A stretch of DNA of 64,000 nucleotides from Takakia lepidozioides (lineage: Eukaryota > Streptophyta > Takakiopsida > Takakiales > Takakiaceae). Below the pieces are notes generated by a model, which worked only from the letters and a program-made list of their open reading frames with translations, was not told where the DNA came from and made no database searches. The stretch's first letter is position 1; each line of letters opens with the position of its first letter. The stretch lies in contig CM060733.1 in NCBI GenBank assembly GCA_030704615.1, positions 12,214,001-12,278,000 of the forward strand, read 5' to 3'. Of the stretch, positions 58,341 through 64,000 are shown piece by piece. The translations under genes were made by a program, and so were the position numbers.

Positions 58341-60260
58341 TTGAGACTGGGATTGAAAATTGGCGAGTTTCTTTGTTTGGTTGGCTTGGGGTACACATAT
58401 TGCCCTCAAGTCACTGCTATACCGTCACAGTGGACCTTGTTCGACCTTGCCAATAGGACCTTTGAAAATATGTGTGATTTGTCTGCTGAGGATTCCGATA
58501 GTGGCACCTATAATATTTCAAACATGGATTTTGACCCGGATGAAGATATGAGGGACTATCCGGATGCTCATCTTGATCCTGACCTGTGGGACTTCTGTGT
58601 GGATACTGGGAATGCTACCCAGCAGCTTGGCCTCTATGATTTGTCGGAATCTTGGCAGGAGTGGCCACCTAAACTAAAATTTGCAGATGATATGTGAAAT
58701 TCAATTAAGTCTTAGTTGCCAGAGGTATGTAGTAGTGGGGGTGAGCAAGGGCCTAACATTCCTTTTGATGATACAAATTCACCTGAGGATTTCTTCAATT
58801 TATTCTTATCTCCATAATGCGGAACCCGGTTTGTAGCATGACAAATTTGTATGCCCAAACCTTGGACCATAGAGGCCAGATAAAAAGAGGGAAGTGGTGG
58901 TATCCTGTCAGTGTTCCTGAATTGAAAGCTTGGTTGGCAGTTCGCATTCTCATGGGAATTAAAAAATTGCCTAACACTAGATTGTATTGAAAGGCCAGTG
59001 CTGACATTTTCAGATGTCCTTTGATTGTAAAGATCATGATCAATAGGCATAGATGGGAAGCCATTCTCAGATGTCTGCATTTGGTAGACAAGCGCGGTAC
59101 GGTGGAGGTGGATAAGGGGGCCCCTTATACTTATGATAAGATTGTCAAAACCGGATGGCTGTTAGAGCAGCAAAATGACTTGTACATGCACAGTATTAGA
59201 AACCAGATCAGAACTTGTGTGTGGACGAGATGATGGTGAAGTACAAAGGGAAATACTCCAACCTCAAGCAATATATGAGCAAAAAAATATGTCAAGTGGG
59301 GTATAAAATGTTAATGGTGCTTGGCTGGTGGGAATAGCAGATGTGCACAGAATGGAAGTTTATCTTGGGAAGGATGACTCCCTTGATTTGAGCAATGAGC
59401 AAGGATACTCAGTAGTGACCAAACTCTAGAAAGTCTTTAAGGGGAAAAGACACATTCTTACAATGGACAACTTATTTTCCAACCCAAAACTTTTCCTAGA
59501 TTTTGGTGGACAAACAAATCTATGCTACTGGGACTGTGAAGACTAACTGTATTAGCTCTCCATCATGTCTGGACTTGGGGAAGAATGGAGAGAGGGGGTC
59601 CATGGAGTACCGCATGCACATATTCAACCAATTGGTTGCATTGGCATGGGTTGACAAGAAGTGTATCACTTTGTTGAGTACCACTTTCAGTCCCGTAGGT
59701 CAGAATTATTTTGTTGAGAGGTGGCACAATGGCAGACGCAGACCTGTTCCTACCTCCCCTATTCTGAATATATGAGAGGGGTTGATGTGCACGATCAATT
59801 GAGAGGCTATTACAATGTCAAAACCCGGGACCATAAGTAGTGGCACCGGCTCAATTTTCATAGCTGTGTGGATACCTCTTTGGTCAATGGTTACTTGTTG
59901 TATGTGGCTTTCATAAAAGGCAGGGGCAAGAAGCCACGATCTCACTGCATGCACTTCAATCTTGTTGTGGCGAATGGCCTGACTGCCGAGTGGGTTGATC
60001 CCAAGAGAACAGTGGTGGGAGGGCAGATCGATGTTCCAAACCAGCGTGCCATTCACTTCTCCCAAAAATCATCTAGAAGGAGGAAGTGTGTGCAATGTGG
60101 TATCCGCCAGAGGTACTTTTGTGCCACTTATAGAGATGTGCCTATGTATTTGGAAACCTGTTATGTCAACCATCACATGAGTCCCGGTGTGAGTGCATAT
60201 GAGTTTCCCATTTTGTGTGTTTATCCTCATATTTTTTGTTTGTGTCAATGGTTGCAGTGA
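58341..60260 (+). pseudogene. piggyBac-like transposase (DDE_Tnp_1_7), degenerate
   Basis: piggyBac transposases move DNA between TTAA sites. An acidic N-terminal frame (58338-58697) is followed by KRGKWWYPVSVPELKAWLAV, PLIVKIMINRHRWEAILRCL and YTYDKIVKTGWLLEQ. The three catalytic Asp contexts are visible: CVDEMMVKYKGKYSNLKQYM near 59222, ILTMDNLFSNPKLFLDF near 59460 and GVDVHDQLRGYYNVK near 59780, with WWHRLNFHS in one near-frame form. The C-terminus has a Cys-rich finger (RRKCVQCGIRQRYFC). Several stops and frameshifts interrupt it, so it is dead. The CACTA right terminus abuts its start. piggyBac genes are rarely reported from land plants. Confidence 0.8.
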
Positions 60261-60479
60261 CATGGAGGAAGTGCCTGCCTTGTGGCTATCATACATAGTG
60301 GTGGTGCTCAGTCTTATTTTCAATAGCATAGTATGCATGCTTGTCTTTGGGTGCATATATGCTAGGATTAGCTCTGAAACACCTATACTAATTGAGTCTT
60401 GGCTAGAGAGAGAGACATCCAAAGTTCAGATTGAGTCTTGGCTAGCTGGAGTATCATTTAGAAGTCCTTAGATTGATGT

Positions 60480-60824
60480 GATTGTCAACCTGATGTTGTT
60501 GATGCAGGGCTGGTGGCGAAGGTAAATTTTTGAGTGCCCAGGCCTGATATGCTCTTAGTGCCATTAGGTAGAGTTTAGTACTTACTAGTGCTTAGTGGTG
60601 GTCTGCCCAATTTTGCTGCACCAAGTGCCAATTTTGTAGAATCCTGCAATGCTAGAATTTTGGTAGATTTAGCTAGTTTTGCCTATGGGACTTGTGTGCA
60701 TTAGGTGCATTGAGGGTAGGACATATTAGCATTTAGATACAGTGTCTTTGTTTTGCATGTAGGAGAGGAGTGTTGTAGCGTAGTCCCCTTGCCAAGCGGG
60801 GTGTACATATTAAGGGGGGGGGGA
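60480..60824. other. Unassigned sequence ending in a G-tract next to the family A LTR
   Basis: No coding content is recognised. The last bases before the LTR are TTAAGGGGGGGGGGA, which resembles a polypurine tract although the LTR that follows is a 5' LTR. Confidence 0.4.
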
Positions 60825-61545
60825 TGTCGCGGCCCTTTGCCTTGAGGGCAGGGGTCGGGACACAGGAGGGGCTGCCCCTGTGGTGGGGGCAGTAGCAACG
60901 ATAGGTACAGGGGCTGAAGCACCCTTGAGTGCCCAAGGCACTCAAGGAGGCGGAGGCGCTCACTAGGTGGAGCCCGCACACCGGGTTGTGGTGGGTGGCT
61001 CCACAAGGGGTGGTGGTAGCTTAGCGGGACTTAGTGGGGGTGGCATAGGACTCACCATGGGGTGGAGACCTCGAGGTGGGAGTCGTGGGGAGTCTTGGGA
61101 CTCATCACGGTCCATTGGAGCCGCAGTGAGTGGGCCAAGACTCACCGCGACTCACCACCGGGAATCGAGGGTCTTCGTGGTGGTTCACCATAAAATGGCA
61201 TGGCTGTTTGTGGAACCCCCGCGGACAGCTACAGAAGTATATATAGGGAGTAGTAACCCCGAGAACGGTGCAAGCCCGTTGGTGACCAAAAACTAGTGAA
61301 TAAGCGAGCGAGCCGGAAAGCGACCAAAGAGCGGGGAGCTGTTCCGGACTGCCAACTACCAAAGGGAATTCCCGCTGGTTCCAAATCGGTGGAGGGTTCT
61401 TCAGGAGAACAAAGGGGGACCGTTATGCCCTGGTGAGCAGCCGAAGCTCCAAGTTGGCCCGGCGGCCAGGTTGGGAGTTAGGCGCGCGCATCAAAGCGAG
61501 TAACTATGACTTGAGGGGGAGCTTATCAAAGTGAGGTGCGCGACA
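60825..61545 (+). repeat. Family A 5' LTR, 721 bp
   Basis: It starts TGTCGCGG, ends GCGCGACA and is followed by the tRNA-Met primer-binding site and gag. A TATA-like element lies at 61238-61245, placed to start transcription inside the LTR. Confidence 0.93.
61238..61245 (+). promoter_or_regulatory. TATA box of the family A LTR
   Basis: TATATATA followed by GGGAGTAGTAACC. It is conserved at the same place in all four LTR copies. Confidence 0.5.
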
Positions 61546-61547
61546 CT

Positions 61548-61559
61548 TGGTATCAGAGC
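61548..61559 (+). other. Primer-binding site (initiator tRNA-Met)
   Basis: TGGTATCAGAGC lies two bases after the 5' LTR and is complementary to the 3' end of plant initiator tRNA-Met. It marks the LTR as 5' and the element as plus strand. Confidence 0.9.
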
Positions 61560-61600
61560 TTAGAGTTCAGTACGCGATCGTCCTTGGGATTGGCCTCATC

Positions 61601-62876
61601 ATGGGGTCGGGCAAGCCAAAGCGAAAGCGGAACGGCCCAAAAGATGATGACCCTGGTGAGCCCGATGGGGGCGACGTGTCACCGAGGCGGCCGTTTGAGG
61701 AAGTGATGCATGCTTCTGAAAATGAGGCCGCGCAAGAGCGGGAGGAATCTGAGGAGTCGGAGCCCGAGGAATCCTTGAGAGCTCCAACAAACCAACAGAT
61801 GCCTCCCATGCCGGCAGCCTTTTGGGAAGGGTTGCTGGCGCAGTTTGGCGGGACATTGAAAGACGTGTTGAAGGCGGCTAATGCCACTTCCACTAAGGCG
61901 AAGTTTAAGGTGAAGCCTAAGGAACCCGGCACCTTCGAGGGCGTCCGAAATCGGAAGGCACTCAACACCTGGCTCCTGGAGCTAGAGCAGTACTTCCGTG
62001 CGGCCAAGTTGAGTGACGAGGATCAGGTGGAAGTGGCTCCCACCTATTTGAGGGGCTATGCTCAACAATGGTGGTAAAAACGCCTTCACGACCGAGGTCC
62101 AAGCCCGGAAACCTTGAACTGGAGTGGGTTCAAGGAATTAATGAAGAGACAGTTTGTGCCCCTCAACGCGTCCTGGATCGCCCGAGACAAGATGAGGAAT
62201 TTGAAGCAAACAGATGACATTCGGGGATATGTCCAGGCTTTCAATGTGCTGTTGCTCGAAGTCGTGGATATGGCAGAACCAGAAATGGTCTTCAACTTTG
62301 TGGCGGGACTGGCCCCATGGACCAGGCGGAAGTTGGAGGAAGCCACCCAAGACTTTGAACGAGGCCATTGAGAGGGCTGAATGTTTCTCGGATGTCCCTA
62401 GGGGCGACAGACAAGGCCGTACGGAGCTGAACCACAAGAAGACCCGGCGGGAAGGTGACTCCTTCCGACTGGAAAAGAAGTGGGATAGGCCACGCGGCGA
62501 CAATGGCACGTGGAAATCGAAGGGAGGGCCTTCACACGTCAAGGCGGCACCTGGTGCTCCGAAAGGAAAAATAGGTGCAGCGCCTTATGGCGGACAGAAG
62601 GCGACATTCGATGGAGTGTGTTTCAATTGCGGGGAGCCCGGGCACATGGCCAAGAAGTGCACGAAACCCCGACAATTGAACATGACTCGGGCGACCACGG
62701 AGCTGTTGGAAGATACCATCAGTTGCTTAGTGGAAGCGGTGGTCGCGAGGACTCGCAAGGTAGGCAAATTTTCTTGTGAGTTGTATCAGGAAACGGGCGC
62801 CTTACGTAAAGGGAGTCAGTTACTGTTCGTGGATGGGATAATATCCGGAACTAACGTGTCATTGTTGGTGGACACA
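61601..62876 (+). pseudogene. Family A gag with zinc knuckle (right-hand copy)
   Basis: Gag starts at ATG 61601 (MGSGKPKRKRNGPKDDDPGE). The core reads FEGVRNRKALNTWLLELEQ, LRGYAQQWW and FVAGLAPWTRRKLEE, and the knuckle CFNCGEPGHMAKKC lies near 62620-62660. Breaks are a TAA at 62075-62077 (Gln expected from the other copy) and a 2-bp deletion near 62338. Otherwise it is open. It would form the particle and bind RNA. Confidence 0.9.
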
Positions 62877-63320
62877 TGAGCGTCGCACTCCTTCATGACA
62901 CCGGCAACGGCACAAAAGCTGGGACTTCCGACAAGTGACGTGGGGGCCTCCATTGAGGTGCGTTCTGCCAAAGGAGAACCGCAATTGGCGACGAGGTTGG
63001 CATTCGATGTCCCTCTTCAACTGGGGAGTTGGGAAGGACGTGAGAACTTCACCATCTGCGAGATCGATGGAGTGGATCTCATTTTGGGGATGACCTTTTT
63101 GAGCAAATCCGGAGCGGTCATAGATGGCCGCAAGAGAGTAGTCACGCTGCCATGTGGGAATGGTGGCGAGGTCTTACGAGTGTCGGAAACGCCCAAACCC
63201 GTGGGAGGGCGAATAAACCTTCTGTCAGCAAGGGAGTGGGCCGTGGAGGAGGCACACGAGCCCCAGTTTTTGCTTTACATTAGAGAAGTGAAGGGAGAAG
63301 GCGATGGGAGCCGAGCCCAG
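62865..63320 (+). pseudogene. Family A retropepsin-like protease (right-hand copy)
   Basis: The active site should read LLVDTGASHSFM, as in the copy near 28000. Here the Gly codon is TGA at 62877-62879, so the catalytic D-T-G is cut by a stop. Downstream GASIEVRSAKGEPQLATRL and GVDLILGMTFLSKSGAV are open. A frameshift near 63320 leads into RT. Confidence 0.87.
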
Positions 63321-64000
63321 ATTGGATCAAGGGGATTTTGGAGAAATACCAGGATGTGATGCCGAAGGATTTACCAAGCGGCTTGCCACCGCGAAGAGGA
63401 GTTGACCACAAGATTGAGGTGATACCGGGATCGGAACCGCCTGCCAAGGCGCCCTACCGGTTGAGCCACAGAGAGTTGGTCGAGCTGAAGACTCAGCTCA
63501 AGGATCTAATGTCAAAGGGGTACATCCGGCCGAGTAAGTCACCTTACGGAGCCCCGGTGCTATTCGCAGACAAGAAGGATGGGACGTTGCGGATGTGTGT
63601 CGATTACAGGGCTTTGAATAAGGTGACTATCAAAAACCGGTACCCTTTGCCAAGGATCGACGACCTTTTCGACCGGTTGGCAGGAGCGAAGTATTTCAGC
63701 CGGATCGATTTGCGCTCCGGCTATCATCAAATTCGGGTGGCGGAAGGAGATGAGGAGAAGACCGCGTGCAGGACAAGGTATGGTTCATATGAGTTCTTAG
63801 TGATGTCTTTTGGGCTCACCAATGCACCCGCAACCTTTAGCACGCTAATGAACAGCCTCTTCCAGGAGTGGTTGGATGACTTTGTGATCGTGTACATCGA
63901 CGACATCTTGGTGTATTCGAAAACAAAGGAGGAGCACATGGAGCACCTCAAAAGGGTGTTCCAGAAATTGCGGGAAGGGAAGCTGTATGCCAAAGCTTCA
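63320..64000 (+). CDS. Family A reverse transcriptase (continues past the window)
   Basis: The frame is open from the GAT codon at 63320 to the window edge. It shows [69 protein letters not shown] and the catalytic [12 protein letters not shown] (63886-63915). This is the best-kept RT in the window. RNase H, integrase and the 3' LTR would lie beyond 64000. It is closely similar to the minus-strand RT at 26825-27478. Confidence 0.93.

Overview
This is a nuclear window from a plant. The supporting evidence is a spliced plant-type exon-junction gene (Y14), a plant heavy-metal-associated (HIPP/CCH-like) gene, pentatricopeptide (PPR) fragments, an AP2/ERF fragment and typical plant transposon families. 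The mix of PPR fragments, piggyBac-like and CACTA transposases and a methyltransferase-bearing Ty3/gypsy element suggests a seed-free land plant (fern, lycophyte or bryophyte). That placement is inference. Only two host genes look intact: Y14 (6855-8218, minus, four coding exons) and the HIPP-like gene (39586-41232, minus, three coding exons). Most of the rest is layered mobile DNA.

Layout. 1-377: 3' end of a gypsy element with a PHD finger. 634-1147: a 353-bp repeat X flanked by direct repeats. 1140-4118: integrase, 3' region and 3' LTR of gypsy family A. 4344-5966: foldback element and LINE fragment. 6855-8355: Y14 gene and upstream telo-box. 8606-14487: gypsy family B with both LTRs but no reverse transcriptase. 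14568-15152: 20-bp minisatellite. 15995-22760 (minus): a gypsy element carrying a DNMT3-like cytosine-5 DNA methyltransferase between protease and reverse transcriptase. 24558-24674: AP2/ERF fragment. 26027-37527 (minus): the 5' half of family A, interrupted by a 7449-bp CACTA-type element (29067-36515) that carries PPR gene fragments. 39586-41232: HIPP-like gene. 46396-47365: pogo/Tigger-like MITE beside a copia end. 48048-49060: another family A 3' end. 49101-51000: CACTA second-ORF remnant. 51756-53110: LINE 3' end. 53119-58340: CACTA tnp2-type transposase and right terminus. 58338-60260: piggyBac-like transposase. 60825-64000: a third family A copy (5' LTR, primer-binding site, gag, protease, RT) running off the window.

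Two structural stories stand out. First, the family A halves at 1140-4118 (+) and 26379-37527 (-) look like one element split by an inversion between two inverted copies of repeat X. Their outer flanks carry the same 5-bp target duplication (GTTTT), and their LTRs share variants absent from the other copies. Second, the methyltransferase inside the gypsy polyprotein keeps its catalytic Pro-Cys-Gln, ENV and DNMT3-type Arg motifs. It is broken only by TGA codons that fit CpG decay and by frameshifts, one of them at a 7-A run.
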